Positions 46,701 to 59,439 are shown, counted from the first letter of the stretch. The stretch: 64,000 nt of DNA from Tetrastigma voinierianum (GCA_016808115.1 JAEQBH010001142.1:124001-188000); one strand, 5' to 3'. Numbers and translations: made by a program. Notes: a model not told the origin generated them from the sequence alone.

Positions 46701-47206
46701 CTCACCGCTGAAACTCCTCTCTCATAATCGAGAACCACTGCTCTCTTCCTTTCCATTGTCTTTCTTCTTTCTTTCTTTTCTTTTCTCTCTTTCTCCTATT
46801 TTCTTTTTTCCCTTTTCTCTCCTCTTCCACTTGAAAAATTGCTTTGTGTGGAGAGAATACTTACCTAGGTGTAGAACACCCTTCCTTCTCCTCATGACAC
46901 ATAGCATTCCACATGTCATTCATGCCCACTTTCCCACCACTATCCTCTCATGCAAGATGGAAGTGTGACACTCAAGCCACCTGCCATGCCTCCCGTGCCA
47001 TGGCATGCATTTTTCATGCCACGTGTCACCCTTTCATTAGTCTGTTAGTCTCGAAATACATGCAATTCTGACCTTCTGAATTCGACTATGTACCTAGATT
47101 TCGCGAGACGAACTCAACGGTATGACCCGCGTCGTCATCCGAGATCTAGAGAAATTCCCAGGTTTGCAACCCGTGTCTATCAATTTACTTTATCCGGGGT
47201 CTCACA
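43778..47206 (-). mobile_element. 3' LTR of nested Tekay/Del-like element (3429 bp)
   Basis: TGTGACACCCC at the left and GGGGTCTCACA at the right (inverted termini), PPT outside the right end. Internal structure: three spaced copies of a segment of about 115 bp (43976-44094, 44176-44293, 44382-44484, core AGTTATGGTCGTCCGAAGTTGG); a minisatellite built on CTCATCCCTGCTGAGCTCGG and GAGGTCAGCTC (44560-44930 and 45140-45300); and a CCTCCGATA repeat (46065-46205). The other LTR copy is 51970-55362. Neighbouring solo LTR 34046-36009 is a relative. Confidence 0.9.
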
Positions 47207-47224
47207 TCCTTCCCCCCTTAAAAG
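47207..47224 (-). promoter_or_regulatory. Polypurine tract of the Tekay-like element
   Basis: Minus strand TTTTAAGGGGGGAAGGA directly before TGTGAGACCCC. The preceding palindromic phrase ATTTCGTGACGAAAT (about 47227-47241) is typical of this group. Confidence 0.9.
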
Positions 47225-47241
47225 AATTTCGTCACGAAATT

Positions 47242-48430
47242 CACACACACATATACATACAATCACATGTATGTAATAAACATTGCCAAATGACTCAAAC
47301 CATCGCACTGGCCCTCAAAGAGGAAATGATATATGGTATGCATTGTGTCCTCACGTTCCCATGTTGCCTCCTCCACTCCTTTGTGTTACCACAACACTTT
47401 CACTAGCCTCACGCCTTAAGTTGCAAACCGGCTCGACTATCCAGACACGCATGTGTCCCTCCTCAAAGGTCCCACCGACACACAGTCTCGCCCCATCCAC
47501 TACATGAGCTGTGGATCCGAGTGTACTTCCTGGAGCATAGCACATGGACACCCCTATGACACTTTGCAACTCGCGGTAATGCTAATCAATATGCAACTAC
47601 CCCCACCTCGACACTCGAAGGGCCTAATAAACCCTGGCGATTGTTTCCTTGCTTGTCGACCGACCGCCCTCTGAATTTTTAAGAAGATACGATCACCCGC
47701 CAAACTCTGGGGAGGTCGCCACCATTCTAAGGCATCTTTTCCGTCGGGCCCGAGCCGTGAGAAGTTGTCTTTTCCGTGATTGTGACCCACTTTATCGGTG
47801 GTGTTCAATCGTTAGGACCGTGGTAGAGTTTTCCCACTGGTCCAACAAACGGAGATCGACATGGCCTCCCATATAGTACCATAGGTGCCATCTGTATGTT
47901 TGCCTCGATAACCGTTGTTGTAGCGATTCTACCAAGGAATGCTTTCCAATACCCTTGAAATCTAGGACACATGCTCGCAGATGTCCCTCTAAAACTCGTG
48001 ATAGTTCTTCCGACCACCATCCGTCTGTGGATGAAAACGTGCTCATCATCAACTGTGGTCCCCATGGCCTTCTGGAACTCTTTCCAAAAGTTTGTCGAAC
48101 CCGGATCTCGCGATACGATGGATACCGGTGTACTCTATGTAAGCTAACAATTCCTCATATTTACAATTTCGCGTAATTCCTCAAGTGTAAGGTCATCTCG
48201 CACGGCTAGGAAATGTGCCAACTTAGTGAGCCTGGCCCACTATGACCCACACCGATCATGTCTACGCGATGTTTGTGGTGGGGTGAGTCACAAAGTCTAT
48301 CGTGGACATGCTCCCACCTCCACCCGCTACCCTTAATGGTGGCTAGAGTAATCTAGTAGGGCCTCCCGGTGCCTCGGGCCTTGCTGACATGTGAGACATT
48401 GTCGAACAAATCCCCAACGTGTCTCTTCAT
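47242..48430 (-). pseudogene. Integrase and chromodomain-like tail, Tekay/Del-like, broken
   Basis: Minus strand. Zinc-domain piece 'RQCLTCQQ' (about 48385-48415). Core end: 'VLEGHLRACVLDFKG' (47950-48000) and 'ANIQMAPMVLYGRPCRSPF' (47845-47905), equivalent to the usual 'ASIQMAPYEALYGRPCRSP'. A GPF-type C-terminal domain 'GRQARKQSPGFIRPFE' follows (47605-47660). Near the end 'LVKVLWQHKGVEEATWEREDTM' (about 47333-47400) is the chromodomain-like motif of Tekay/Del chromoviruses, which targets integration to heterochromatin in this group. Many frameshifts; dead. Confidence 0.85.
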
Positions 48431-49356
48431 CCCGCTCTAATAATATCAAGGACGAAGATCTCACACTGCTCCACTGATGCACTACGAAACGAGAGCAATA
48501 AAACTCCATGAGGATCTCCTCTTTCAACTCTATCAACTAGGGAACCACAACCCGTCCCTTGTACCGAAGACTACCATCAGTGTGGATAGCCCAACCTTCA
48601 TCACCCATACTTGACCCGTATCTCTAGCCCTTGATGGACACTACTCAGGTCCCGCCCCGAGACTTAATCAATTCCTCAGCTTTCAGTAAGGGAAGGTGTA
48701 ACCACTAAACTTCCTATAACACCCTGAGCCTGATCATTGTACCGTAACCTGAACTGTCCCACAATCTCAATCATCTGCCATTCCCGGGAAGCTATACTAC
48801 GCAAGATTTCCCGTGACTTCGACCATATCACTACCAGCTTTTGCCTTACCAAGATGGTAACAAAGTGAAGTCAAAACTCTAGATACTCCATCAATCTGCG
48901 TTGCCTCATGTTGAGGTCCCACTATGTAAAGATATACTTCAGACTTTTGTGGTCTAAAATATCTCGAATCGTTCTATATAAATAAGGCACAAATCTTCAT
49001 AAAGACGATGTCACACCCATGTCACGTGGTAGGGTAATTATGCTCGTGATTCTTCAATTGTTGAGAACCATAAGCCACCCTCCCGACCGCATCAAACACA
49101 TCCTACCATCCTTCAAGCATCACAATACACCGAAGTACTCCCGTCCCCTTTCTAGACTACCACAGAGCCGGCGTAAGCCTCCGCTTTCACCCCTGAATGC
49201 CCTCTCACACGAGTCATTCCACTCTAAATCACCTTTCTTCCGGTCAACTTAGTCATAGGTGTGCTAGCCGAGAGAAATCCTCAATGAACCTCCTGTAATA
49301 TCCAGTCAATCCCAAGAAATTGCGTATCTCGAAGACTTACTTCGCCCTCTCCCACC
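48431..49356 (-). pseudogene. RNase H region, Tekay/Del-like, broken
   Basis: Minus strand 'ILDHKSLKYIFT..DLNMRQRRLMEYL' (about 48890-48975) is the RNase H end of Ty3/Gypsy chromoviruses (DHKSLKYxFxQxxLNxRQRRWxE). 48431-48880 contains the RH-to-integrase linker in a strongly decayed state. Confidence 0.72.
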
Positions 49357-50156
49357 TCAAACAGCCTCAACCTTCTCAGGGTCTACTGACACACCTGAAG
49401 CTGACACGACGCGGTCCCATAAATTCATTCTCAGTAAGCCAAATCGCACTGCTGAATTCGCATACAATCGATGGTCTCTCAGGTCCGGAGAACACCTCAA
49501 ATGATCTTCATGATCCTCCTCTGTCTCGGAGTAGATCAAGATATCGTCCATGAAAACTACTACAAACCGATCTATGTAGGGGTGGAAGACCTTATGCATG
49601 AGATCCATGAATGCTGATGGTGCATTTGTTAATCCGAAGGGCATCACTGTGAACTCGAAATGCCCATATCGCGTTCTAAACGCTGTCTTAGGAATATCTA
49701 TCTCCTTAACTCAACGATGGTGTCTGGCAGATCTATCTTAGAGGCACACCTCGCGCCCCTCTCAATGGGATCAAACAAATCATCAACTTCTGCAGCGATA
49801 CCGATCTCTCGATCGCTACCCCGCTCAACCTGGTCTGTGAGTCAATGCACATGGGTCTTATCCTTTTTCATCAAACAGAACCGAGCGCCCCAAGGTGAAG
49901 TGCTCTCGGTCTAATGAAACCCTTGATCCAAGATCCTCAGATTCGACCTTGAGTCTTACAACTCAACCGGCGCCATCTATGTGGAGTCACAGAAATGGGC
50001 GACGCATCAGTGGTGTAGTTCAATGACAAAGTCTACATCCTCCGAGGTAACTCGTGAACTCGTCCGGAAAAACATCCTCAAACTCACATACCACCCAAGG
50101 TAGACTCAAACCATGTCCTACCTCGTCCTCCAAGGTAAGGCTTACTAGCCAACCTA
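49357..50156 (-). pseudogene. Reverse transcriptase, Tekay/Del-like, broken
   Basis: Minus strand. 49357-49647 is open: 'MPFGLTNAPSAFMDLMHKVFHPYIDRFVVVFMDDILIYSETEEDHEDHL', with catalytic FMDD. Upstream, in other frames, are 'PWGARFCLMKKD' (about 49890), the remnant of 'DDLFDQLQGA' and 'KTAFRTRYGHFEF' (about 49655-49680). The region 49930-50156 holds the PR-RT linker with no readable motif. Confidence 0.9.
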
Positions 50157-50590
50157 TCAACTGTCCGTGCCACCTAGAGTCATACACGGCCCGAGGTAAA
50201 GCATCATGCTTATCCCCCTGAAATGTAATACGAATACCATCCTATGTGTAGGCAGTAACCCTCCTACGATCACAATCAATGACGCACTGCAAAGCCAACC
50301 AATCCATAAGAATGTTATCAAAGTCCGATATGTCAATAACCCGAAGATCCACCGTGAGAATCCCAGAGATTCCCAACTCAACTCACATATCCGATCAATC
50401 CTCACCCTAATTCCTAGGGGAGAACTCACATGCAGCGACCTTTCCAAGGATTCAACCTTTAAGCCTAGAACGTTCACACAAGATGCATCAATAAATGAAT
50501 GAGATGCATCAAATTCAACAATACTTTGCCCATAGGCGAGAGCAAGTAAGTGATACCTTGTATAACCGACTGACCAGGCTCCGTCTATGG
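50157..50590 (-). pseudogene. Aspartic protease, Tekay/Del-like, broken
   Basis: Open minus-strand frame with 'VEFDASHSFIDASCVNVLGLKVESLERSLHVSSPLGIRVRIDRIC'. This is the chromovirus protease pattern; the canonical D(S/T)GASHSFI loop has lost its central G-S/T residues here, so it would be inactive. A further part 'RTLITFLWIGW' corresponds to 'DVILGMDWL'. Confidence 0.85.
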
Positions 50591-51660
50591 TGTAACGGTA
50601 AACACGCCCGGGTCCCCCTAAGTCCCGGCCCGTGGTCCCCCGCCCTCGACTCGACCCATGCTCGCCTCTTCCGCCCATTCATAAACAATCAGCCCGTGTC
50701 GCACCTGGGACTGGATATCCGTTCCCGACCCATGCTAGGTAAGGAAGGAACATATCAGAATCGAGTGTGTCCCACTAATGATCGGGACTGAGGTGTCCAG
50801 ACCTGGATCCTTGCTCAGGCAATCCCATCTCATATGTCCAAAGCCGATAAGAATGATAACATGTCATCGGTCTTGACTGGCTAGGAGCCCTGATCTGCTT
50901 CGGGCCTCAAAGTTTTTAATTTCGTCCCGAAAAACCCTCGGAATTGTGGTCCTTTGCTTCTTTCCCGAGCTCGTAGAAGGCTGACCCTCCTTCCGCTTAT
51001 CACCAAAGACTAGATCTCTGATGCTCCGCATCTATCTCTCTCTATGGCCAAAGCCGGTCCCGACCATAGAATCCATGTCTCTGGTCGAGAAGTCCTGATA
51101 ACTCGCCCTCGGATGGACAACTTCAAACCATCTCGAACTTTCACCCCGCCATGTCCGAGGCCACAATCATCCCCAACGCGCTTAACTCAGAACTTAGCCA
51201 CGCACTCGAGTACCGTCATCGTCCCCCGTTTCAACTCAAGGAACTCCCAAAGCTTTTGCACGTCTAGAAGACGCCTGAAAAACCCGCCCATTAAGAGCCT
51301 CTCTCTAAACCTCCCATGTCATTGCCTCCAAATTCTTGAGGCTTTAACCCGCCCACCATATTCAGATCACCCTCTAGCCGAAATGTAGCTATCAGACTTT
51401 GTAATGTCGAGGTAATTTCCATAGCCTCCAAAACTCTCTCAACCTCGTCTTCAACCAATGGTCTCACACCATCGGTCCCTCCTCCCCTAAATGCCGAGGA
51501 TGATGTGCCATAAACCTCCTCGAGGTTATCTCGATCCTCCTTGTCCCCCAACCGCATCTCAAACTGCAATGGCAAAGAAGCTGTGAGCACCCATGGCCTC
51601 CACAAAGGCCTCACACCAAAATGGTGTGGCTCAGGCTACCCTCGTCCCTTCCTGAATTTG
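50591..51660 (-). pseudogene. gag: gag, Tekay/Del-like, broken
   Basis: Minus strand coding remnant between protease and leader. 51291-51614 is open, with 'VERVLEAMEITSTLQSLIATFRLEGDL' equivalent to the gag stretch around 'FDAMECTDEQKVRLATFMLEGEA'. The rest is frame-shifted. A zinc knuckle was not read with confidence; the C-terminus is Gly/Arg-rich (about 50610-50680). Confidence 0.7.
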
Positions 51661-51956
51661 CCATCTACATATAATAAATAGCGCTATTTATTTATTTATT
51701 TATTTGTTTTTTTTCCAAATCCCTAAGGTTTTAAATGCTCACTCTAGTGTTCAACATTTCCTATATACTATTCACCAAGCATCTAATTCACATAATACAT
51801 AACACAATATCATGCAACAATTCATCAGGATGCACAATGGATGCATGATCTAAACTCGTGCCCATCAAGCCCTAGGTAACCGTGTACCTAAACTTTCATG
51901 ATACTTAACTGTTCTTGTTAGTATCAAATGTTCAACACTAGGTATTTATAAACCTA
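51661..51956 (-). other. Leader of the Tekay-like element
   Basis: Untranslated leader between PBS and gag, with an ATTT-type microsatellite at about 51686-51702. Confidence 0.6.
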
Positions 51957-51968
51957 GGCTCGATACTG
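51957..51968 (-). promoter_or_regulatory. Primer binding site, decayed tRNA-iMet type
   Basis: On the minus strand 'cagtatcgagcc' directly inside the 5' LTR, a decayed form of TGGTATCAGAGCC. Confidence 0.7.
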
Positions 51969-51969
51969 T

Positions 51970-54900
51970 CGTGACACCCCCAAATCCGGGTCTTTTTTTT
52001 TCCACAGTAACCTACAATAAGCTATATAATAGCCTGATTCACGATACCACGCGTGTCACTCAATAATAAAGCAATGACACATAAATACACTTCTTATCCA
52101 CAAGACTCCAACAATTAGCAATTTAGTGCAATGATCAACTTTTCAGAAACTATGTGGGCACCAAATGCCATCTAGAGGCATATGGTTGATTCTAGACTCA
52201 GAGATATTTCCATAGAGTCCAAGAACGTGAAAAAGGGACTTTTCGGACGAGGAAGTTATGGTCGTCCGAAGTTGGCACTGCCGAGCTCATTCCCTAGACG
52301 AGGTCGACTTGGCCAAAGGAGGTTAGCTCGGCCATAAGAGGTCAGCTCGGATATGTTTGAGCACCAAATTCCATCCACAGGAATGTGGTCAAATTCTAAA
52401 CTTGAGAAGCTTTCCATAGAGTCTAAGAACACCTGAAACGGACTTCAGACGAGGAAGTTATGGTCATCCAAAGTTGGCGTTTCTCATGAGCAGCGACTAA
52501 CATGCAGAACCAACAGGTACCTACTGTCTTTCGTCACTTTCGAACATAATATGAGCTTAGATTGTATTTATCCATATATGGATGGATTCTAGACTCAAAG
52601 GGATTTCCATAGAGTCTATTAACGCGAGAAACAGACTTCAGACGAGAAAGTTATGGTCGTCCTGGGTCAGGCACAAATTCGGCTCATCCCTCCGCTGAGC
52701 TCCGGCCGTAAGAGCCATGCCAAAAGAGGTCAGCTTGGCCTCACATAGCTCATCCTTGCTGAGGTTGGCTACACACAGCTCATCCCTGCTAAGCTCGGCC
52801 ATACACAGCTCATCCCTACTAAGCTCGGCCATACACAGCTCATCCCTGCTGAGCTCGGCCACACACAACTCATCCCACTTGAGCTCGGCCAAAAGAGGTC
52901 AGCTCATCCCAAGAGAGCTTGGCCATAAGAGGTCAGCTCTACCCCAAGAGGTCAGCTCGGCCTCACACAACTCATCCCTGCTGAGGTTGGCTACACACAG
53001 CTCATCCCTGCTGAGCTCGGCCATACACAGCTCATCCCTGCTGAGCTCGGCCACATAGCTCATCCCTACTAAGCTCTACACAAGAGCCTCACACACAAAC
53101 ATCCTCCTCAGCCCTTCCGAGTGTGCCATAACTTGGGTCAGAGGCCTCGATTTGGGTGATTTGAAAGCCTAATGTCAATTTCTCAGGTATAGCTACAATT
53201 TCCTTAAAGGATGCTTGTTCAAATTCTCACCTTTTCCCAACCGAAAATCAGCCTTAAGAACTGATCATCACATAGGGTCAAAATGGGCACTATTCCCACA
53301 CAGCTCATCACTAGTGAGCTCGGCCACACACAACTCATCCCACCTGAGCCTGGCCAGAAGAGGTCAGCTCATCCCAAGAGAGCTGGGCCAAAAGAGGTCA
53401 GCTCGACTAGAAGAGGTCACCTAGAAGAGCCACAAATTTCACCCTCTCGCATCATCCGACTAAAAGGTCCATATTCCAGTTTTAGAGACCCGATTTGGGT
53501 GATTCAAAAGCCCATACTGCTTCTCACTGATTGGGCTATAATATACTAGGAAGAGTCACCCCTTCACTTCCCAATAAAAATCAGTCTTAAAGCTCTGACT
53601 ATCACATAGGATTCGAAATAGAAAGCGACTTCCTATGGCTCGACGCAACCAAACATCCCCTGGGCGTAAGACATAACCTCACTAAATTGTATTAAACATA
53701 TAACCTGAGTTTAATTAAAATTTATTTACATCACAAGTACAAATTTTTGACAACAGTTCAGTTTAAAACAAAAAAAAAACTAGGTTTTCTACCCAGAAAT
53801 TTTATAAAGAACACAATAAGACATCTTAGATCTTCCTCTCAACTAAGACCCTGGGCTATGCCTTCGTGTACTCCCAGACTGGTAATATTTTTCAAGACTA
53901 CTTGGTGAGCTTAAGCTCAGAGAGAAAGTTCACAGGCTACTCCTCACCTAAGTGCACATGCAATGGTATAATCCATAACATCATTCACACACATTCATAT
54001 AAAATATGCATATCTCTATATGAATGTCTATGTCATGCCCAGTCCTCACTGACTCTCTCATACATTCAATTTTCCATGTGTGAAAAGTATTTTCAAAACA
54101 AAAGTTTTTTTGTTTTTTAAACCCACTGAACAACCTCTGATATCAGATGACCCTCTGAATATTTTACACACTTGGACAACCCTCCGAATAGTAAACCACT
54201 AGACAACCTCCGAGTATCGAACCACTGGACCATCTCCGAGAACCCCTTATTGGACAACCCTCCGATAGAGTTCATTGAACAAACCTCCGATATAATTTAT
54301 TGGACAACCCTCCGAATCATACTGACAACCCTTCGACTTACCATTTTATTCACTTACACCTAATTCACGCGATGACCCCGTGCACATGCAATGATAATGT
54401 CACTGCATAATATCTCATGTTACATGCATGATGGAAACTACATGCAAAAATCATAATACATGCTTCACACCAAGCATCATGTTAATGTCTAACAAGTATG
54501 CATATATTAACATCATTTTCTCACACAATCTGCATGTTATTCAATCAAGCAATAACACACAAAAACTGGATTTCAATCTCCGAACTCGTAAAACAAAGAT
54601 GCATATACACAACCAAGATCATCCTACTGCATCCCAAACTATCAGACACGCCGCCTGCACCGCACTCAAAACTACACGCACTCCGTAAACTGGTCCCAAC
54701 CAACAACAATTTATCGAAATATCTTTAACCAAATTTCACTACTGGGCTAACCTCATGGCCATTTCATGGCTCTTAAACAAAGACTAACCAGCGTAGGAGA
54801 GAACCCCTACTTCTCGAAGTGCAGATCCGTTTCACCAGCCTGAATTCTCTGGTTATAATCGTAGAAAATCACTGCTTCTTTCCTTTCCGCTGTCTTTCTT

Positions 54901-55362
54901 TCTTTTTCTTTTTCTCTTTTCTTCTCCTCTTTTTTTTTTTTCCCTTTTTCTCTCCTCTTCTACCTGAACAAATTGCTTTGGGTGGAGAATACTTACTTAG
55001 GTGTAGAACACCACTTCCTTCTCTCCTCATGACACATAGCAGTCCACATGTCATTCATGCCCACTTTCCCACCACTATCCTCTCATGCAAGATAGAAGTG
55101 TGACACTTGGCTTCCACCCAAGTTCCAAGTGTCCTGTCCTCAGGTGCCACATGGCATGCATCTTCATGCCACGTGTCAGCCTCTCATTCATCCGTTAGTC
55201 TCTAAATACATGCAATTCTGACCTTCTCGGAATTCGACGAAATTCGACTATGTACCTAGATTTCACGAGACGACCTACAACGGCATATGACCCGCCGTCA
55301 TCCGAGATCTGAGAAATTCCTGTGTTTGCAACCCGTGTCTCATTTACGATCCGAGGTCTCAT
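51970..55362 (-). mobile_element. 5' LTR of nested Tekay/Del-like element (about 3393 bp)
   Basis: Collinear with 43778-47206: same 115-bp segments (52155-52278, 52360-52480, 52560-52660), the CTCATCCCTGCTGAGCTCGG minisatellite (52675-53090, more copies than the other LTR), the CCTCCGATA repeat (54160-54325) and the ending '..cctagatttcacgagacgac'. The left end reads CGTGACACCCCC (first T lost) and the right end GGTCTCA. No clean TSD was found at 43773-43777 versus 55363 onward. Confidence 0.88.
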
Positions 55363-55664
55363 GTGAGAAAGTTGGGAGGTGTGGCTACAATCCATCTGCT
55401 GATCACTTTCTAGATTGATATGATCTTCGTAGCGCATTTACAAAAATAAATTACAAAAAAACTTATGCCCTATTATGGCTTACACAAGATCTTAAAAAAA
55501 AAAAAAAAATCAACAAATCTTAACCTAAAACACCATACAATTAACGACCCTTTAAAAATTACATACATTCAAACATTCATCAATATATAACAACTACATC
55601 CACAAGATTATCAAATAATGCAAGAATGCCCACATACACATTAATATGCATATACACATAGATC
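55363..55664 (-). other. Copia 5' leader, part adjoining PBS
   Basis: Continuation of the Copia leader that was split by the Tekay-like element. Contains a poly-A run (55492-55509). No ORF of note. Confidence 0.6.
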
Positions 55665-55676
55665 GCTCTGATACCA
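55665..55676 (-). promoter_or_regulatory. Copia primer binding site, tRNA-iMet
   Basis: TGGTATCAGAGC on the minus strand, exact match to the plant initiator-Met tRNA complement, two bases from the 5' LTR. Confidence 0.95.
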
Positions 55677-55678
55677 AA

Positions 55679-57330
55679 TGAAGGTTTTTAAAGTTCAAAA
55701 CAAAGTTTGTAGTGGAAGAATTTGATCCAGTAAATTTTAAAAAATAATAAAAAGACTTTTTACGATCCTATGGTACATGCATACTAATCAACAAACAATA
55801 AAGAAGAATTACCTCAATCAAATTAAGGAGATTTTTCTGCATGTAGGGGGCTTGACAACTCAAGATCTTTTTTTTTTCTCACCATGTTTTCCACGATCTT
55901 CCAAGTTGTTCCTTCACTACTGTGGTACGTGTGGGCATACAGATTTCTCAACAAAGGTTTTGTTTTTAGAACTCTGATATTCTCAACACATGAGATCAAG
56001 AGGGTAAGATGGAGGAAAAAAATAAAATCCTTTCTCTTTTTTTTTCTCTAATTTTATCACCTCTTCAGTGGTTTTGCTCTATTTATAATATGCCTTGAAT
56101 TGATCTCAACCATTGATCAAGTGGCATATTTAAATATTGAATTAAAATTAATTCAAATTAAGTGACCAAAATAAATAGGATTAATTTATCAAATTAACCG
56201 CTTCATCCATATAGTAATTAATACACTAATTAATTAATTAACATTTAATTATACAATAATTACTAATAGTTGCTATGAAACAATTTTTACACTATGCCCT
56301 CCAAGGGGTTGTTAATTTAATTCTGTACAAGTTTCATGTAGGTGGGCCCTGGGATCCCATGGACCTCAGAATTCAAGGTCCAATAAATTTGATAATTAAT
56401 TAAACTCTTAATCAATTAATCTAATTATTAGTTCCAAAAGATATTCCAATTAAAATTTAAACTAACTTCAGAATTGGCTGTGACAATTTTACAGTACTCT
56501 GCAACCCATTGGATATGATCATTACATGCAATCAACTTTCAAAATTCGGGTCCATCATTGGGAGCTAGGTGAATTACCGTTTTTACCCCTCTAGTGATAT
56601 CTTTATCCTCAAGTTCCATTTAATTCAATTAGTGAATAGTTAATTTATAAACCTCGTTATAAATTATAGAGCGCCTCAAACTATTCAGTGTTCCGCACTA
56701 ACACTAAGTGTCACTATCCCGCTTCCCCAAGAAGGCTCATGATTCCATATCCGTAGACACGCTCCTACTTACCCATCTCAATGGGCCTCCAAGACATAAC
56801 TATTGGGCCTGTCATAGAATAGACCGTAACCTATGAATCAAAAGGCCCTATTGAAATAGACAAGAGTCCATGGCTACTCAGGATTAAGATCAATCAGCAT
56901 ATGATCATCTAGGCGACACCTGCTTTTAAACTCTTAATTCCTGTAACGGTATATTATCAAGAGCTTAACCATGAACCGGTCCTCGCCCTATGTAATCGTG
57001 ATCACATAAAGCACCTCCATTTTAATGTCACTATATCCTTAATCCAGATCAAGATTATTGCATTCTTAATGTTTAGTGGACCGTACCGTACCAGTAGTAT
57101 TATAGATCAAAGATCCCTACTTTGATTTACTACTGATAGTTTAGTTTATTATCTATAATCTTGATCATCTCATATATATAACTGTTATATACTAAGATTA
57201 TAGTTACATTAATAAACTTTGGATTTTCTTATATTTACTAAATTATACAACACATGTATAAAGAATCAAATATAGAAAATTGTTTCTACGAAGCAAGATA
57301 AATTACATGCTTTAAAAACCATGCTCAACA
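55679..57330 (-). mobile_element. Copia 5' LTR (1652 bp)
   Basis: Minus strand TGTTGAGCATGG...CCTTCA, matching 36715-38339. Together with the internal region (minus the nested element) the Copia element is about 9.0 kb. Flanks 'gatgttgc' (left) and 'cacatcga' (right) both lie in the palindrome array of LTR C, but no exact TSD is visible. Confidence 0.93.
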
Positions 57331-57537
57331 CACATCGATAACCCAATGTCACGACATCACCCTTTTGTTGCATAATGCTCATTTCTGCTTCTTTTTTGCT
57401 AATTTCTTCTTCTTTTCTTTAAATTCCTACCAAACATAAATTTGGTTGAATACTCGATGATTTTACATGAAATTGAACTTTTATGCCTTAAAAATATATG
57501 AAAAATGGGCTTAAAAAATATATGAGTTTTAGACTCA
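57331..57537 (-). mobile_element. LTR C, 5' end (piece 3 of 3)
   Basis: On the minus strand the LTR starts TGATGAGTCTAAAACTCATA at 57537 just after a PPT, and runs into the palindrome array (one copy at 57348-57358) before the Copia insertion. This end was expected for the LTR whose other pieces are 36010-36714 and 32736-34045. Confidence 0.8.
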
Positions 57538-57556
57538 TCAAACTCCCCAAACTTAA
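57538..57556 (-). promoter_or_regulatory. Polypurine tract of outer Athila-like element
   Basis: Minus strand AACTTTAAGTTTGGGGAGT before TGATGAGT. The phrase 'gaggacgaacaaatag' on the minus strand near 57590-57605 marks the usual end of the last ORF region. Confidence 0.8.
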
Positions 57557-59439
57557 AGTTTTGTTTTCCCTCAAGCAAAGAAAAAACTATTTGTTCGTCC
57601 TCAAACAAAAGAAAAAAAAAAAGAAGATTTTTAAGGACATTTTTCAATTAAATCATCTTTTCGATCAAATAAGCAATTTGGCCTCAATAGCATTTTAGTT
57701 GTGATATCAATTCTAATTAAGCTTCACTTTTAGGATTCTAAAAATTTTCAATTTTAGATAATTCAATATAGCATATAATTCATAGTTAGTAAACAATTAT
57801 AGTTCTTGACCTAGTGAGTTTGGTCTTCCTTGACCACTATAGACACTAGCCTTATGAGACTTACTTAAAAACACTGGTATTCTCTTTAGAATTACTTAGG
57901 TCCCATAGGCTTTTTGGTCATATCATTCTCCACTAATGTAGGCATAATAAAACCCTCATGATCAAATAGATCTTTAAGCTTGTAGTGTATGGCTAGGGTA
58001 CTTGGTAGATAACTAGACATTTTAGGTTCAAATTCAGCCAAACTGCATACATTTTCTTAGCATTTTGCCTTCTAACTACTCATTCTTTAATGTCTAATCA
58101 AAACTCTTTCAAAAGCACCCCCAAATTTGATTTGGTGCATCTTTCTTCATATTTCCCACCACGGCTTTTTCTTTCTCCGCTTTTTGTTTCAATTTCAGTT
58201 TCTCAGTTCATAAGCTATTTTCCTGTCATTTTGTTCAAGGTTTGAAATGGTGCAATGTGTTGCCTTCTTAAGCTTTCTACTACCCCTTAACAAGCTTTGA
58301 GTCAGCAATCCTGATGTACCACAGACATTAGGTACTAGGTGTAGAACACCCTTAAGGACTTAAATTCTCAAGGGAAGCAAGCTACAAAGCAAAACTCACT
58401 CCTCCTTGAAACTGCACATATTTTCCAGTTTCTCGCCTCTACAGCACCTCTTATGTACATATTTTTCACTCTTTTTCTTCCCATCCTTAGTTCTCATTCT
58501 TCTTTTTCAAAAATTTTACTCCCCAAACTTGTCTTTTTGTTCATTTCACAGATTCTACCTTGCAGCTGGGGCAAATCTCATGGCTCCTTGGCCGCAGTTC
58601 AGATTTTAAGGAAGGGTTAAAGTTTTTCATTGTGGCTTTGATGATAAAAATGGCATTTAGGCTCAAATAATGTACTAAGGTATATGCTTATAAGCATATC
58701 AAAGGGTAGGCTTTGAAAGGCACAAACTATCTAATGATGGCCTAAATAATTTCCTTCTGGTTGTAATGCCTAGGATTTCACCTTGAATAATAATACAACA
58801 AGCTTCATGACCTTTTTAGATTTAATGATGGTCAGTCTAATAAGGTGTTCCTAACCTAAGCATAGTTATTTTTCAAGGTACTTATGACCAATGTGTCAGT
58901 TCAATCATTTCTTAAACTGTACTATTCAATCAACTATAATTAAAAGCCTTATTAACTTTGATTTCAATTTCAGTTTTTTTTTATAATCTAAAAAAAAAAT
59001 TCAATTTATTTGTCCTCAACATAAAAACTTAAAATTCGTTCCATTCATTCAGCCTGATTTAATTTATAGATTTTTCCATGTTAGGTTTAAAACAGACTGC
59101 TATGTCATTGTTCAATTTAACAATTCATTTTGATCTAGCATTTCAGGTCTTTTCTTCACAACAATTACACAAAAAATTCAACAAATTATCCCAATACAAC
59201 CAAACAAGCAATCACAACTTTTGTGCATTCAATACACTAAATTTTCAATTATTCATCAAAGCAACACAAGAGTTCAAAATTAATCATACTTGGTTTATTG
59301 TAAAAACTAAAATGTACAGAAAATAGATAGAAGAAGAAGAAAAAGTAAAGAAAATTACACTCATATTTTGAAACTGATGTTTATTTATTACTAGGAGTAC
59401 ATTTACAAGAGAATAAATTATAGAGAGAGATACAGTGAG
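57557..59439 (-). other. 3' non-coding region of outer element
   Basis: AT-rich, no recognisable domain in any frame. It lies between the late ORF and the PPT. A second PPT-like AAATTTGGGGGTGCT (minus) occurs near 58125-58140. The conserved 45-bp block found in three other elements was not seen here. Confidence 0.5.

Noticed and set aside
46693..46968. Transmembrane-like Phe/Leu/Ser-rich ORF (also 54819-55103)
   Set aside because: Comes from a pyrimidine-rich tract inside the Tekay-like LTRs; no start context or conservation beyond the LTR copy.
52717..53058. 113-residue Ser/Leu-rich repeat protein
   Set aside because: It is a translation of the LTR minisatellite; the other LTR does not keep the frame.
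43778..55362. Clean TSD for the Tekay-like element
   Set aside because: Left flank 'tagaa' and right flank near 'gagaa' match only loosely and the right LTR end is eroded, so I do not claim it.
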